Notes under the pieces: model-generated
What the model was told of the DNA's origin: nothing
Database searches by the model: none
The model's input: the letters and a program-made list of their open reading frames with translations, nothing else
From: an uncultured Methylophilaceae bacterium
GTDB lineage: Bacteria > Pseudomonadota > Gammaproteobacteria > Burkholderiales > Methylophilaceae
Reading direction: 5' to 3'
DNA length: 47,565 nt
Assembly (NCBI GenBank): GCA_903863255.1
Contig: CAIPBJ010000025.1
Coordinates: forward strand, 1 to 47,565
Shown: positions 26,871 through 36,291 of the stretch, in pieces
Layout: each line of letters begins with the position of its first letter
Numbering within the stretch: the first letter of the stretch is position 1
Made by a program: the position numbers and the translations under genes

Positions 26871-27968
26871 TTATTTACCCTTAAACAGGTTCTCAAGGCC
26901 AACAGGATGCGATCGCAAATATTGTGGAGGCGCATCGACTTTTGCGCCTAACTTTGCAGCCGCATGCCACGGCCATCGAGGGTCATAAAGCATTCCCCTG
27001 GCAAGAGCAACCAAATCGGCTTGTTCGTCTAATAGTATTTTCTCAGCTTGCAACGGTTCGGTAATTAATCCGACTGCAATAGTAGGCATCCCAGATTCTT
27101 TACGAACCGCATTTGCTAAGTGAACTTGATAATTGGGTTTCAGAGGGATCGTTTGATGCGGCGATAATCCCCCGCTGGAAACATGAATAAATGCACATCC
27201 TAGTTTTTTAAGTTCAAGGGCAAGCTCAATGCTCTGATCGATATCCCAACCTCCGTCAACCCAATCCGTTCCAGAGATCCTGATGCCAACCGGCATGTTC
27301 ATGGGCACTGAATTCCTGACGGATTCAAATATTTCTAACGTAAGCCTTAATCGATTCTTGGTAGTTCCACCGTATTCGTCATCTCGTTGATTTGATATTG
27401 GAGACAAGAATTGATGCAGGAGATATCCGTGAGCAGCATGAATCTCAATCGCGTCAAATCCCAATTCGTATGATCTTTTTGCAGCTTCAACAAAAGCATA
27501 TTTAATGCTTTCGATCCCTTCTTTATTCAATTGGTTAGGTGTTCTATCATTTTCTGCAAAAGGAATTGGAGACGGTGCTTTGGTTACCCAGCCGCCTTGA
27601 CCGGGGCTCAGAGACTTTCCTCCTTCCCATGGTACCTTGCAAGAAGCTTTCCTTCCGGCATGCGCAAGCTGAATCGCAATTGGCATGTCTGAATATTTCC
27701 GGATTGAAGTAAGCAATCTGTTGATCGACTCCACGTTGTTACCAGACCAGATTCCAAGGTCTGATGGAGTAATCCTGCCTTCTGGTTCAACAGCTGTAGC
27801 CTCAATTATCAACAAACCGGCTCCTGACAAAGCCATCTGTCCAAGATGAATTAAATGCCAATCTGTCGCATTTCCGTCAATCGCAGAATATTGACACATT
27901 GGGGCGATTACAATCCTGTTCCTTAATTCAAGTTCACCAATTGAAAAGGGAGAGAAAAGTGCACTCAT
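26871..27968 (-). CDS. namA: NADPH dehydrogenase / old yellow enzyme, YqjM type
   Basis: A 365-aa FMN-dependent ene-reductase. The N-terminal RIVIAPMCQYSAIDG contains Cys25 and Tyr27, matching the redox-tuning Cys26/Tyr28 of Bacillus YqjM, so it belongs to the thermophilic-like OYE class. Further barrel motifs are QLAHAGRKASCK, GFDAIEIHAAHGYLLHQFLS with the substrate-binding His pair, the catalytic-base region, and ADLVALARGMLYDPRWP at the C-terminus. It reduces activated C=C bonds of enals and enones; its physiological substrate is unknown. AAGGAA precedes the ATG. It is monocistronic between tRNA-Phe and the divergent rhodanese gene. Confidence 0.92.
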   Translation of the reverse strand: MSALFSPFSIGELELRNRIVIAPMCQYSAIDGNATDWHLIHLGQMALSGAGLLIIEATAVEPEGRITPSDLGIWSGNNVESINRLLTSIRKYSDMPIAIQLAHAGRKASCKVPWEGGKSLSPGQGGWVTKAPSPIPFAENDRTPNQLNKEGIESIKYAFVEAAKRSYELGFDAIEIHAAHGYLLHQFLSPISNQRDDEYGGTTKNRLRLTLEIFESVRNSVPMNMPVGIRISGTDWVDGGWDIDQSIELALELKKLGCAFIHVSSGGLSPHQTIPLKPNYQVHLANAVRKESGMPTIAVGLITEPLQAEKILLDEQADLVALARGMLYDPRWPWHAAAKLGAKVDAPPQYLRSHPVGLENLFKGK

Positions 27969-28121
27969 AAAATTTCCTTATTAAATAGAAAATAGCTCGA
28001 AATATTCTTGAATATTATCATTTAGCGCTAAAATCCCATGTTCTTGTCAATATTCTGTTGCAACGCTTGGAATATTGATTCAGAGTTGTATTCACTATCT
28101 GGTTATTATAGGTAATTTCTC

Positions 28122-28439
28122 ATGGTTGGTTATAATGAAATCGATGCTCAAGATTTATTTGAGATGATGGCTGAAAAGAAGCTAAAGGTTGTTGATGTTA
28201 GAAATCAGGATGAAATATCAAAGGGCGTGATTCCCGACTCAGTTCATATAGCCTTGGCTTTGCTTCCTCTTGAATATAAATCATTTGATAAAAGTGACAT
28301 CGTAGTATTCTACTGCCACAGTGGCATTCGTTCCGCTCAAGCTGCAGCATTTCTAGCGAACAAGGGTCACCCCCAGGTTTTCACATTAAGGGGCGGGGTA
28401 ATTGCTTGGGGGCAGGCTGGATATGCATTCACAAGATAA
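28122..28439 (+). CDS. Rhodanese-like sulfurtransferase domain protein
   Basis: A single-domain 105-aa rhodanese. KVVDVRNQDEISKGVIPDSVHI forms the first half, and the active-site loop follows catalytic Cys65 in FYCHSGIRS, with ending RGGVIAWGQAGY. Such proteins carry sulfane sulfur as a Cys persulfide. The TusA-like gene starts 1 base after its stop, so the two are likely partners in sulfur relay. No signal peptide, hence cytoplasmic. Confidence 0.92.
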   Translation: MVGYNEIDAQDLFEMMAEKKLKVVDVRNQDEISKGVIPDSVHIALALLPLEYKSFDKSDIVVFYCHSGIRSAQAAAFLANKGHPQVFTLRGGVIAWGQAGYAFTR

Positions 28440-28440
28440 A

Positions 28441-28719
28441 ATGTCGACAACATCAATCCCCTTTGATAAAGAACTAGATGCACGTGGGCTGAACTGTCCT
28501 CTTCCGATACTTCGATGCAAGAAGAGTTTAGCTGAAATTGAACCCACGCAAGTTCTTAAAATAATGGCTACAGACTCTGGTTCAGTAAAAGACTTCCAGT
28601 CTTTCTGTAAACAAACGGGCCATGAAATGCTATCATTTGAGGAAAAGGACGGCGATAAAAAAGAATATGTTTTCTATATCCGCAAAAAGTCAGTCGACAC
28701 CTCTCATTTAAAACCATGA
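28441..28719 (+). CDS. TusA/SirA family sulfur-carrier protein
   Basis: A 92-aa protein with the TusA signature ELDARGLNCPLPILRCKK; Cys19 is the persulfide-carrying residue. The rest (LKIMATDSGSVKDFQSFC...GHEMLSFEEKDG) keeps the two-layer fold. Partner proteins pass sulfur to tRNA thiolation, Moco or other pathways. I chose the ATG directly after the rhodanese stop. An upstream in-frame start would overlap the rhodanese by about 20-40 bases. It ends 7 bases from the convergent valS stop. Confidence 0.9.
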   Translation: MSTTSIPFDKELDARGLNCPLPILRCKKSLAEIEPTQVLKIMATDSGSVKDFQSFCKQTGHEMLSFEEKDGDKKEYVFYIRKKSVDTSHLKP

Positions 28720-28726
28720 TGCTGCA

Positions 28727-31657
28727 TTATTTTAACTTAATTAGCTGAGTTCTCATTTTATCAAGGCTAGCTGTAAAATCCGCAACACGCTTTTTTTCTT
28801 GCTCAACAACATTTGCAGGTGCTCGAGCAACAAAGCCTTCATTATTTAGCTTGGTGTTAGCCTTAGATATTTCATTCTCTAGTCGCTCAATCTCTTTACC
28901 TAATCTCTGTTTCTCAGCATCGACATCAATTTCAATCTTCAACATCAATTTAAACGATCCGGCCAGCGCAATAGGCGCATCTGCTTCAGGTAAATCAGTC
29001 AAGATCTCAACATCGGATAGCTTTGCCAACGACTTTAAATAAGGCTCATATAAGGACAATTTATACTTATCACCAGCAACGACAAGGGGAATGCGTGTTG
29101 CCGGTGAAACAGACATTTCACCTCTTAAGCTTCTGCATGCTTCGATAGTCTGCTTTAAGAGATCTACCCAGGATTCAGCTTCACTATCTATCTTGGCTGT
29201 CTGACATTTGGGGTAGGGTTGCAGCATGATGCTTTTCCCAGACATGCCTGCGACCTGAGAGACGGTTTGCCAAAGCTCCTCTGTTATAAAAGGAATAACC
29301 GGATGAGCCAACCTGAGGATGGTCTCAAGCACCTTGATCAAGGTACGTCTAGTCGCACGTTTTTGAGGCTCCGACCCGGAAAATAATTGTACTTTTGCCA
29401 GCTCAAGATACCAATCGCAATATTGATCCCATATGAACTCATACATTGCCTTTGCTGCCAGGTCAAAACGATACTCAGAAAAATTTTTCTCGACCTCGGC
29501 TTCAGTATGCTGCAATAAGCTGACTATCCATCGATCACACTGGGAAAAATGAAGATAGCCATCTGGACCGCATTCCGAGTTGCAATCTGCTAGTCCGCAA
29601 TCCTCTCCTTCGCAGTTCATCAACACGAAACGAGTAGCATTCCATAGTTTATTGCAAAAATTACGGTAGCCCTCACAACGCTGCATGTCAAACTTGATAT
29701 CTCGACCCGGAGAAGCCAATGAAGCAAATGTAAAGCGAAGTGCATCGGTACCAAATGCAGAAATTCCAGCTGGGAACTCCTTGCGTGTCCGCTTCTCAAT
29801 CTGCTCTGCCTGTTTCGGATTCATCAATCCATAGGTGCGTTTTTGAATAAGGTTCTCTAAATCTATGCCATCTATCAAATCAATTGGGTCCAGAACATTC
29901 CCTTTCGATTTAGACATTTTTTGACCTTCTGCATCTCGAATTAGTCCATGAACATAAACGTGTTTGAATGGAATCTTACCCGTAAGGTGAGTCGTCATGA
30001 TTACCATTCTAGCAACCCAGAAAAAGATAATATCGAACCCGGTTACTAGAACGGTAGATGGAAGGTATAAATTTAGAGGCAGATTGGCTTCATCCTTTTT
30101 TTCATCCCCTGTCCACCCCAAAGTCGAGAATGGCCATAATGCGGATGAATACCAAGTATCAAGCACATCATCGTCACGTCTCAGGGCTCCAATGTAACCT
30201 TTTTCTTCAGCTTTTTTCTTGGCTTCATTCTCATCATGCGCGACATACACATTTCCAAGGTCGTCATACCAGGCTGGGATTTGATGCCCCCACCAGAGTT
30301 GACGTGAAATACACCAATCTTGAATATTGTTAAGCCATTGATTGTATGTATTTACCCAATTTTCCGGATAGAACTTGATTTCACCAGACTTAACTACCTC
30401 AAGGGCTTTCTGTGTAATGCTCTTTCCATCTGCAGTAGGCTTAGACATGGCAACAAACCATTGATCCGTTAGCATGGGTTCAATCACCACACCCGTTCTA
30501 TCCCCACGAGGAACTTTAAGTTTATGTTTTTCGATTTTTTCCAGATAGCCTTTTACATCCAGATCTGAAATTATTTCCTTTCGTGCAACAAACCTATCTA
30601 ACCCCTGATATTTTTCAGGTATCACTTTAAGAACTTCTGCATCACTCCAGATTAGGTTCGGACCCTCATGAACACTTTCTGAAAGGTTAGATGATTTGCC
30701 TTTTATGTTTCCATCTAAACCAAGAATACCAATTACATCAAGCTTATGGCGCTGGCCTACAGCGTAATCGTTGAAATCATGAGCAGGAGTAACCTTTACA
30801 CACCCGGTTCCAAATTCCCGGTCTACATAATCATCAGCAATAATGGGTATTCTGCGATTTGTTAATGGCAGTATTACATGCTTTCCAATCAGATGGTTAT
30901 ATCTCTCATCGTCCGGATGAACCATGACGGCGGCATCGCCAAGCATCGTCTCCGGGCGGGTTGTCGCAACCGTCAAGCTGCCCCCACCCTCTTCGAGGGG
31001 ATACTTTATATGCCAAAGGAATCCATCTTCTTCTTCCGATACAACTTCAAGGTCAGAAACCGCAGTACCTAATTTTGGATCCCAGTTAACTAAACGCTTA
31101 CCTCGATAAATCAATCCTTCATTAAATAACCTAACAAAGGTCTCTGTGACGGTTTTGCTTAATTCTTCGTCCATCGTGAATCTCTCACGAGACCAGTCAG
31201 GCGATGTGCCAAGTCGACGCATCTGTTTAGTAATTGTGTCACCTGAGAATTTTTTCCACTCCCATACCTTTTCTAAAAAGGCCTCTCTACCAAGGTCATG
31301 CCTCGACACTCCCTTTGCATCCAATTGGCGCTCAACAACTAATTGCGTAGCGATTCCAGCATGGTCTGTTCCTGGCTGCCATAACGTGTTATCGCCCCTC
31401 ATACGGTGATAGCGGGTCAGAGTGTCCATTATTGTCTGATTAAACCCATGCCCCATGTGCAAGGTCCCTGTTACATTTGGGGGAGGTAATAAAATACAAA
31501 AGCTATCTGATTTACTTGTATCCAATCCGGCTGAATAGAATCCCTCGTCTTCCCAAAAGTTATACCATTTAATTTCAATGGCTTTTGGGTCAAACGATTT
31601 TTCAAGCGGATTTTCTATCATTTTAGTGTTTTTTTCCATAATGAATAATTTTACCAT
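28727..31657 (-). CDS. valS: Valyl-tRNA synthetase
   Basis: A full-length class I synthetase (976 aa). The HIGH box is [18 protein letters not shown] (about 58-75), the KMSKS box is [15 protein letters not shown] (about 577-591), with the editing CP1 domain between ([15 protein letters not shown]) and the C-terminal coiled-coil tRNA-binding arm ([20 protein letters not shown]). The start is uncertain: ATGs at 31657, 31639 and 31621 are in frame and none has a strong ribosome-binding site; the middle or last would remove a short non-conserved leader. It converges with the TusA-like gene. Confidence 0.97.
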   Translation of the reverse strand: MVKLFIMEKNTKMIENPLEKSFDPKAIEIKWYNFWEDEGFYSAGLDTSKSDSFCILLPPPNVTGTLHMGHGFNQTIMDTLTRYHRMRGDNTLWQPGTDHAGIATQLVVERQLDAKGVSRHDLGREAFLEKVWEWKKFSGDTITKQMRRLGTSPDWSRERFTMDEELSKTVTETFVRLFNEGLIYRGKRLVNWDPKLGTAVSDLEVVSEEEDGFLWHIKYPLEEGGGSLTVATTRPETMLGDAAVMVHPDDERYNHLIGKHVILPLTNRRIPIIADDYVDREFGTGCVKVTPAHDFNDYAVGQRHKLDVIGILGLDGNIKGKSSNLSESVHEGPNLIWSDAEVLKVIPEKYQGLDRFVARKEIISDLDVKGYLEKIEKHKLKVPRGDRTGVVIEPMLTDQWFVAMSKPTADGKSITQKALEVVKSGEIKFYPENWVNTYNQWLNNIQDWCISRQLWWGHQIPAWYDDLGNVYVAHDENEAKKKAEEKGYIGALRRDDDVLDTWYSSALWPFSTLGWTGDEKKDEANLPLNLYLPSTVLVTGFDIIFFWVARMVIMTTHLTGKIPFKHVYVHGLIRDAEGQKMSKSKGNVLDPIDLIDGIDLENLIQKRTYGLMNPKQAEQIEKRTRKEFPAGISAFGTDALRFTFASLASPGRDIKFDMQRCEGYRNFCNKLWNATRFVLMNCEGEDCGLADCNSECGPDGYLHFSQCDRWIVSLLQHTEAEVEKNFSEYRFDLAAKAMYEFIWDQYCDWYLELAKVQLFSGSEPQKRATRRTLIKVLETILRLAHPVIPFITEELWQTVSQVAGMSGKSIMLQPYPKCQTAKIDSEAESWVDLLKQTIEACRSLRGEMSVSPATRIPLVVAGDKYKLSLYEPYLKSLAKLSDVEILTDLPEADAPIALAGSFKLMLKIEIDVDAEKQRLGKEIERLENEISKANTKLNNEGFVARAPANVVEQEKKRVADFTASLDKMRTQLIKLK

Positions 31658-31995
31658 AAAGCTTATGAAGCCTTATCTTGGATGCCATAGAATAGAGCTT
31701 CTTAAAACATTAATTTGTTGTTTAGCAATCTTGTTTAAACCTCTTAATCTTTACCCTTTTCTTACAGTCATGGTTTAAAGTGCAATCTGATTCTTTCCAG
31801 ATTCATTCATATGCCATTTCTAATTCCATGGCAATATGAGCCGCGTCAAAGAAAAAACAAAAAAAGTCTAACCCAAAATCATGCTTTATCGATTTCCCAA
31901 CTATTAAATTGAATTAAAATGTGACGGTAACCTGCTAATAGACATTACAACAAAACCGAGTAAACTATGGTCAGATTTTTCAAGATAAATTTAAG
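31658..31995. other. Intergenic region between valS and nfeD
   Basis: The 338 bases separate divergent genes and must hold both promoters. One imperfect hairpin is visible (TGCCAT at 31812-31817 with ATGGCA at 31828-31833, extended by CATA/ATATG). A 37-codon frame near 31665 lacks a ribosome-binding site. I see no RNA gene or recognisable operator. Confidence 0.4.
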
Positions 31996-32436
31996 ATGAA
32001 TGAAATTTGGTTTTGGGGTGTTCTTGGATTAGTTTTGCTTGGTCTGGAAATGACTACTGGAACTTTCTATGTTTTGTGGTTTGGAATTTCAGGACTGGTT
32101 CTTTCATTCTTAGTTTGGTCTGTTCCTTCAATCGGCCTGCCTTTACAGTTGTTTTTATATTCTGTCTTTTCCATCGCCTCCCTTTTAATTTGGAAGAAAC
32201 TCTATCTGAATAACGACAAAGATTCTAAAGTCGGGCAATCACATGGAGAAGAGATTGGTCGAACAGGCATGGTAATTAAAAAAGTAACCCCATACCAGAA
32301 TGGTCGCATCGAGTTCCTTCAAGGCTTGATGGGAAGTCGTGAATGGACCATTGTTTCTGATGAAACCATTGAGGTTGGAAAGAGTGCGGAAATAATCGCA
32401 ATTGAAGGAAATAGCCTTCGAGTGAAATCTAAATAA
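31996..32436 (+). CDS. NfeD family membrane protein
   Basis: A 146-aa NfeD-like protein: membrane segments at about 5-45 and 52-66 (WGVLGLVLLGLEMTTGTFY; QLFLYSVFSIASLLIWKK), then a C-terminal OB-fold domain (about 85-145, GRTGMVIKKVTPYQNGRIEF; VGKSAEIIAIEGNSLRVKS). NfeD proteins partner with SPFH/stomatin proteins, and here the SPFH gene follows 19 bases downstream. The pair organises membrane microdomains or protease complexes in other bacteria (established for the family). Confidence 0.9.
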   Translation: MNEIWFWGVLGLVLLGLEMTTGTFYVLWFGISGLVLSFLVWSVPSIGLPLQLFLYSVFSIASLLIWKKLYLNNDKDSKVGQSHGEEIGRTGMVIKKVTPYQNGRIEFLQGLMGSREWTIVSDETIEVGKSAEIIAIEGNSLRVKSK

Positions 32437-32455
32437 GAGAAGAACAGGAAGAAAA

Positions 32456-33301
32456 ATGGTCGAATTTTTAATTTTTTTAGTCTTTATCGCGGCAATAATG
32501 ATCATGAAAGGCGTTCGAATCGTTCCGCAGGGTGAAGAGTGGGTGGTTCAAAGACTCGGTAAATTCGCTGGCGTTCTTACTCCGGGACTGCATGTCATCA
32601 ACCCCATACTTAGTAATGTCAGTTACAAAGTTACCACAAAGGATATTATCCTCACTGTTCCTGAACAAGAAGTAATTACAAGAGACAACGCGGTCATTCT
32701 TGCAAATGCCATTGCCTTTATCAAGGTTACCAATATTGAGCGCGCAGTATATGGCATTGAAGATTTTAGAGAAGCTATGCGAAACATGGTTCAAACCAGC
32801 CTTCGGTCTATCATTGGAGGCATGGATCTAAACCATGCATTAACATCACGTGACCGTATAAAGGCAGAACTGAAGGAAGCCATATCAAACGAAGCTCTGG
32901 ATTGGGGATTGACAGTAAAATCTGTAGAAATTCAAGATATTAAACCATCTCAAAATATGCAGCATGCTATGGAAATGCAGGCATCTGCGGAGCGTGAAAG
33001 GGTGTCTGCCGTCACTCGAGCAGAAGGTGAAAAACAATCTTTAATCCTCAATGCAGAAGCCCGTCTGGAAGCAGCAAGAAAAGATGCTGAAGCTCAGAAA
33101 GTGGCAGCGGATGCTTCAGCAGAATCCATTCGGATGATTTCAGACAGCCTAAAGGAAAACAATAACGCCTCAACTTTTCTACTTGGTGATCGTTACATTC
33201 AAGCATTACAAAAGATTTCCAGCTCCGAAAACAGTAAGATCGTGGTCATGCCAGGCGATTTGGTCAGCGCAGTGAAAAGTCTAGTGGGTTCCGGAAAATA
33301 A
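32456..33301 (+). CDS. SPFH/band-7 (stomatin-like, QmcA-type) protein
   Basis: A 281-aa membrane-anchored SPFH protein. One N-terminal span (about 3-17), then the conserved start RIVPQGEEWVVQRLGKFAGV, the PHB domain to about 190, and an Ala/Glu-rich coiled coil (SAERERVSAVTRAEGEKQSL, RLEAARKDAEAQKVAAD) used for oligomerisation. AGGAAG precedes the ATG. It forms a two-gene unit with nfeD. The convergent moeB-like stop is 2 bases away. Confidence 0.93.
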   Translation: MVEFLIFLVFIAAIMIMKGVRIVPQGEEWVVQRLGKFAGVLTPGLHVINPILSNVSYKVTTKDIILTVPEQEVITRDNAVILANAIAFIKVTNIERAVYGIEDFREAMRNMVQTSLRSIIGGMDLNHALTSRDRIKAELKEAISNEALDWGLTVKSVEIQDIKPSQNMQHAMEMQASAERERVSAVTRAEGEKQSLILNAEARLEAARKDAEAQKVAADASAESIRMISDSLKENNNASTFLLGDRYIQALQKISSSENSKIVVMPGDLVSAVKSLVGSGK

Positions 33302-33303
33302 CC

Positions 33304-34050
33304 TTAGTGTCCGCAGACCTTACATCCAGGATCTCGCTTAATGCCAATCATGCGCCAGTTCATTGCAAGGGCATCAAGCAGCAGGAGCCTGCCTTTTAAA
33401 CTTTCACCGATTTCCATGATCAATTTCATAGCTTCCGCAGCCTGAGCGGAACCAACTATTCCCACCAGAGGAGAGAACACACCATTTTCTGCACAACGCA
33501 TCTCGTTTTCGGTACCATCATCTGGAAAAATACAATGATAACAAGGTGTTACCTCGGCCCTAAAATCAAAAACAGTAAGTTGACCTTCAAATCCTATTGC
33601 GGCTCCAGAAACCAGTGGTTTTCTTAATTTCATACACACTCGGTTTAATGCATACCTCGTTTTAAAGTTATCCGAACAATCTAAAACCACATCCGCAACA
33701 TTAATTAGCCCTTCAAAGTCACTTTCGCTTGACCTTTTTCTTATAGAATTCACAATCACTTCGGGATTAAGTTCGTATATCGTCTGTTCGGCAGAAACCG
33801 CTTTATTGATTCCGATGGCAGACGTTGTATGAATTATCTGACGTTGTAAATTTGTCAGATCCACATCATCAAAATCGCAAATGGTTAAGGTACCGACTCC
33901 GCCGGCTGCTAAATACAAGGCCGCCGGCGATCCAAGGCCTCCTGCCCCGACTATTAACGCATGACTTCGAGTTAACTTTTCTTGTCCCTCATATGCAATC
34001 TGAGGAAGAAGAATATGACGGCTATATCTTAGAAGTTGATTGTCGTTCAT
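33304..34050 (-). CDS. moeB: MoeB/ThiF family adenylyltransferase (HesA-like)
   Basis: An E1-like enzyme that adenylates the C-terminal Gly-Gly of a sulfur-carrier protein (MoaD or ThiS). In 248 aa it shows RYSRHILLPQIAYEGQEKL, the nucleotide loop VGAGGLGSPAALYLAAGGVG, Asp-containing DFDDVDLTNLQRQI, zinc pairs Cys170-x2-Cys173 and Cys243-x2-Cys246, and Cys186 at the position of the ThiF reactive cysteine. MoeB and ThiF cannot be separated reliably by eye. It starts 9 bases after the last pilin-like gene on the same strand, so it may ride on the pilus operon, although its role there is unclear. Confidence 0.88.
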   Translation of the reverse strand: MNDNQLLRYSRHILLPQIAYEGQEKLTRSHALIVGAGGLGSPAALYLAAGGVGTLTICDFDDVDLTNLQRQIIHTTSAIGINKAVSAEQTIYELNPEVIVNSIRKRSSESDFEGLINVADVVLDCSDNFKTRYALNRVCMKLRKPLVSGAAIGFEGQLTVFDFRAEVTPCYHCIFPDDGTENEMRCAENGVFSPLVGIVGSAQAAEAMKLIMEIGESLKGRLLLLDALAMNWRMIGIKRDPGCKVCGH

Positions 34051-34059
34051 CTTGAAGAA

Positions 34060-34752
34060 TTAAGGTAGATTGCCAACCGAAACTTGTTTTTCTATGTATT
34101 GATATGGGGAAATCCAGGTTACTGCATCATCAAACTCACCTCCAGGTGCGCCTGAAGACAAGGCTCGATCCCTGCTTATGAATATAGTTGTGGCTGCTCC
34201 ATTCATTTGTTCATCCGCATTTGTTGCAGACTTGTTAGCGACCTGCACACCATCATTGGCATAACCAAAAGTACCGTCTCTTCCAAATGATATTATTACA
34301 GCCGGTGTAGGTGATAAATCGACCAGCACACCATTCGTATCACGTGTTCGTACAAGTATGTCTGTTGCAGTGGAAAGTCCGATTGTCGGAGAAGCTATTG
34401 AATAAGCTGGTGTTACGCTATAGCCATAAAGATGGCCCCAGCTATCTAATTTAGGCAGCCCCAAAGTAACCCATGGAATGAATCCAGATCGCTTATTGCA
34501 TACGCCTAGCGTCCTGTCCTCGTTACCATTTGCATAAGAAACAGCTGGGCAAGGAAGATACCCATTACGCATACCGAACCCTACAAGCGCGTCCTTGATA
34601 TCGTTCATGGCCTTGTTGTTATCTGAATAATTTCTAAGGTCGAATTGCGTTGATAAAGGAACAAGCACGGCACTCAACAACAAACCCATAATGACCAAAA
34701 CAACGGCCATTTCAACCAAACTGAATCCCTTTTCAAGTTTAGGTCTCATCAT
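34060..34752 (-). CDS. Prepilin-like protein with PCP-type Cys module
   Basis: A 230-aa type IV pilin-like protein. The class III leader ends KG/FSLVEMAVVLVIMGLLLSA: cleavage after Gly9, N-methylated Phe, and the Glu5-equivalent, then the hydrophobic assembly helix. The C-terminal domain carries the module GYLPCPA...C-x4-GFIPWVT (about residues 64-96) and GRDGTFGYANDGVQ; this module is shared with the upstream gene product. The size is far larger than a major pilin, suggesting a minor or tip pilin. Its ATG overlaps the upstream stop (ATGA). A prepilin peptidase is needed but is not in the window. Confidence 0.85.
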   Translation of the reverse strand: MMRPKLEKGFSLVEMAVVLVIMGLLLSAVLVPLSTQFDLRNYSDNNKAMNDIKDALVGFGMRNGYLPCPAVSYANGNEDRTLGVCNKRSGFIPWVTLGLPKLDSWGHLYGYSVTPAYSIASPTIGLSTATDILVRTRDTNGVLVDLSPTPAVIISFGRDGTFGYANDGVQVANKSATNADEQMNGAATTIFISRDRALSSGAPGGEFDDAVTWISPYQYIEKQVSVGNLP

Positions 34753-35867
34753 TGGCAGTTCACATTATTTGATGATGTATTGCATACAGAGTTGCCTGCA
34801 CCTCCACCAACAGTTACAGAGGCTGACAGCTTTGTGGTTTTATCAAAGGTATACGTTGTTAGTGAGTTGTCAAACCATTTATTCTGAAGTAGCCAAGTTC
34901 CCAACGCTGGATTAAAGTCCGCACTCATCGTTACATAAGGAAAATAACCCGTTGATAATGCACAATCCGGTAGGCCACCCAAAGTCAGCGCAGGACAGGG
35001 ATAATTACCAGCGCCTAAGAAATATTTATATAAGCCCGTATTTGTTCTAATATTCCCCATCATTTCTCGTACTATCCTTTTTCTGAGAGGTTTATATAAA
35101 TCTTCTTGAGTAATATACAATAACTTATCATTGAACCCAGGTGATGGAGGAGACACGATAAAAGTCATCGTGTTATTTGTGATATTAAAATTTCCAGTAG
35201 CATTGTCATATGTGTTGGATCCAACTTTTTCTGTGTCTAAATAATTACTAGCCGTTATATTTCCTTGGCAAGTATTATTCCCTGCAACGGTTCTATCTTG
35301 ACTGGAAAGTGCCTCCTGAGGAGCAATGATAACGGCTATGACGCCACTAGCTATTATAGTTCCATTACTATTTATAATCGAGATAGAACCCGCAGTGTTA
35401 CTATTAATAGGGTTAGTCGTACTGCTAAAAATTGGAGAAATCGCATACCATAAGCATTCCCCCGCGCCGTCTCGAAAACTATTTGAATTAACAGTTTTCC
35501 ATGGGAATCTTCCGATATAGGTGGAACAAGTGTCACTTAATCCGTCATTATTGGTATCAGGACATGGCATTATCCCCGGCGTACCTGGGTTACCAACAGA
35601 CCATCCGATCAAGGATTCTTTTGCGCTTATGAGTGCCTGGCCGCTAATCTCTTCTTTTTGCATTTTTATATTTGCGGAATTTAATGTTGAGACGATATAG
35701 GTTATCCCTACCATAACTAACAAAAAAACCAGAAAAATTAGAGCCGCCCCACTTTCAAAACGCCTATTCAAATATTTCTGATTGATCGCATTCAAGATCT
35801 TATGGAATTTCTTTTTTGAGTAAAGAAGATTCTGGGGAACCATTTCGACCGCCAGAAGCAATATCAT
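34749..35867 (-). CDS. PilX/MshP-like protein with duplicated Cys module
   Basis: A 372-aa protein with a short N-terminal cytoplasmic stretch, one membrane helix (about 42-60, ALIFLVFLLVMVGITYIVS), and a large periplasmic domain. This fits MshP/PilX-type minor pilins without a canonical G/F-E leader. Two copies of the module G-x-x-PCP...C-x4-G-x-F-P-[WY] occur at about 98-126 and 287-313; the first contains DTNNDGLSD, a calcium-loop pattern, inside a putative disulfide (Cys102-Cys114). The start is uncertain (35867 or 35843); the first 44-68 bases overlap the preceding gene. Confidence 0.75.
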   Translation of the reverse strand: MILLLAVEMVPQNLLYSKKKFHKILNAINQKYLNRRFESGAALIFLVFLLVMVGITYIVSTLNSANIKMQKEEISGQALISAKESLIGWSVGNPGTPGIMPCPDTNNDGLSDTCSTYIGRFPWKTVNSNSFRDGAGECLWYAISPIFSSTTNPINSNTAGSISIINSNGTIIASGVIAVIIAPQEALSSQDRTVAGNNTCQGNITASNYLDTEKVGSNTYDNATGNFNITNNTMTFIVSPPSPGFNDKLLYITQEDLYKPLRKRIVREMMGNIRTNTGLYKYFLGAGNYPCPALTLGGLPDCALSTGYFPYVTMSADFNPALGTWLLQNKWFDNSLTTYTFDKTTKLSASVTVGGGAGNSVCNTSSNNVNCQ

Positions 35868-36291
35868 TGATTCGATTCTCTTGTGTCAAAAAGCGCTGTC
35901 CAGCTTTAAGTTTTATCCTTTGACCCGTAGCTTCCAATTTAAGAGGAATAGCATTGGTATTTCTTCCAATACTTCCAACTGTGATCGCTTCAGAAACCGA
36001 GTTTTCTCTAACAGGTTGATTATTTATCCACACTGTCCCTTTTTTTCCATCGTTACGTTTAACGTACCCCTGCATAGATACCTCCTGAGGTAAATTTGCC
36101 ATTTCCTTAACCTCTGGAAGGGCAGGATTATCATTTAGAGTTGTTTCTTTAGATGACTTTCTTAAATCATCAAGGGTGGCTCTTTCTTCTGGGGAAGTAA
36201 ATAAACGCCCAAAACCAGGGTCAGCAAGTGAGACTCCATTCCACAAGATCATCACTAGCATTAAAAAGGAACTGAAAATAATCTTGATCAT
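35800..36291 (-). CDS. MshK-like pilus biogenesis protein
   Basis: A 163-aa secreted protein: signal peptide about 1-23 (FLMLVMILWNGVSLA), then DPGFGRLFTSPEERATLDDLR, a motif common to MshK-type proteins, and a C-terminal beta region with VSMQGYVKRNDGKKGTVWIN and a QRIKLKAGQRF segment resembling pilotin/GspC-like secretin-binding folds. It overlaps its neighbours at both ends (ATGA with the gene upstream; longer overlap downstream). MshK probably works in the periplasm with the secretin MshL. Family call is moderate. Confidence 0.7.
   Translation of the reverse strand: MIKIIFSSFLMLVMILWNGVSLADPGFGRLFTSPEERATLDDLRKSSKETTLNDNPALPEVKEMANLPQEVSMQGYVKRNDGKKGTVWINNQPVRENSVSEAITVGSIGRNTNAIPLKLEATGQRIKLKAGQRFLTQENRINDIASGGRNGSPESSLLKKEIP

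Noticed and set aside
31640-31760. Possible T-box leader for valS
   Set aside because: No T-box sequence or terminator in the leader, and T-boxes are not expected in this group of bacteria.
31665-31778. A 37-codon open frame between valS and nfeD
   Set aside because: No ribosome-binding site, Cys/Leu-rich random-looking product, and it lies in the promoter gap of two divergent genes.
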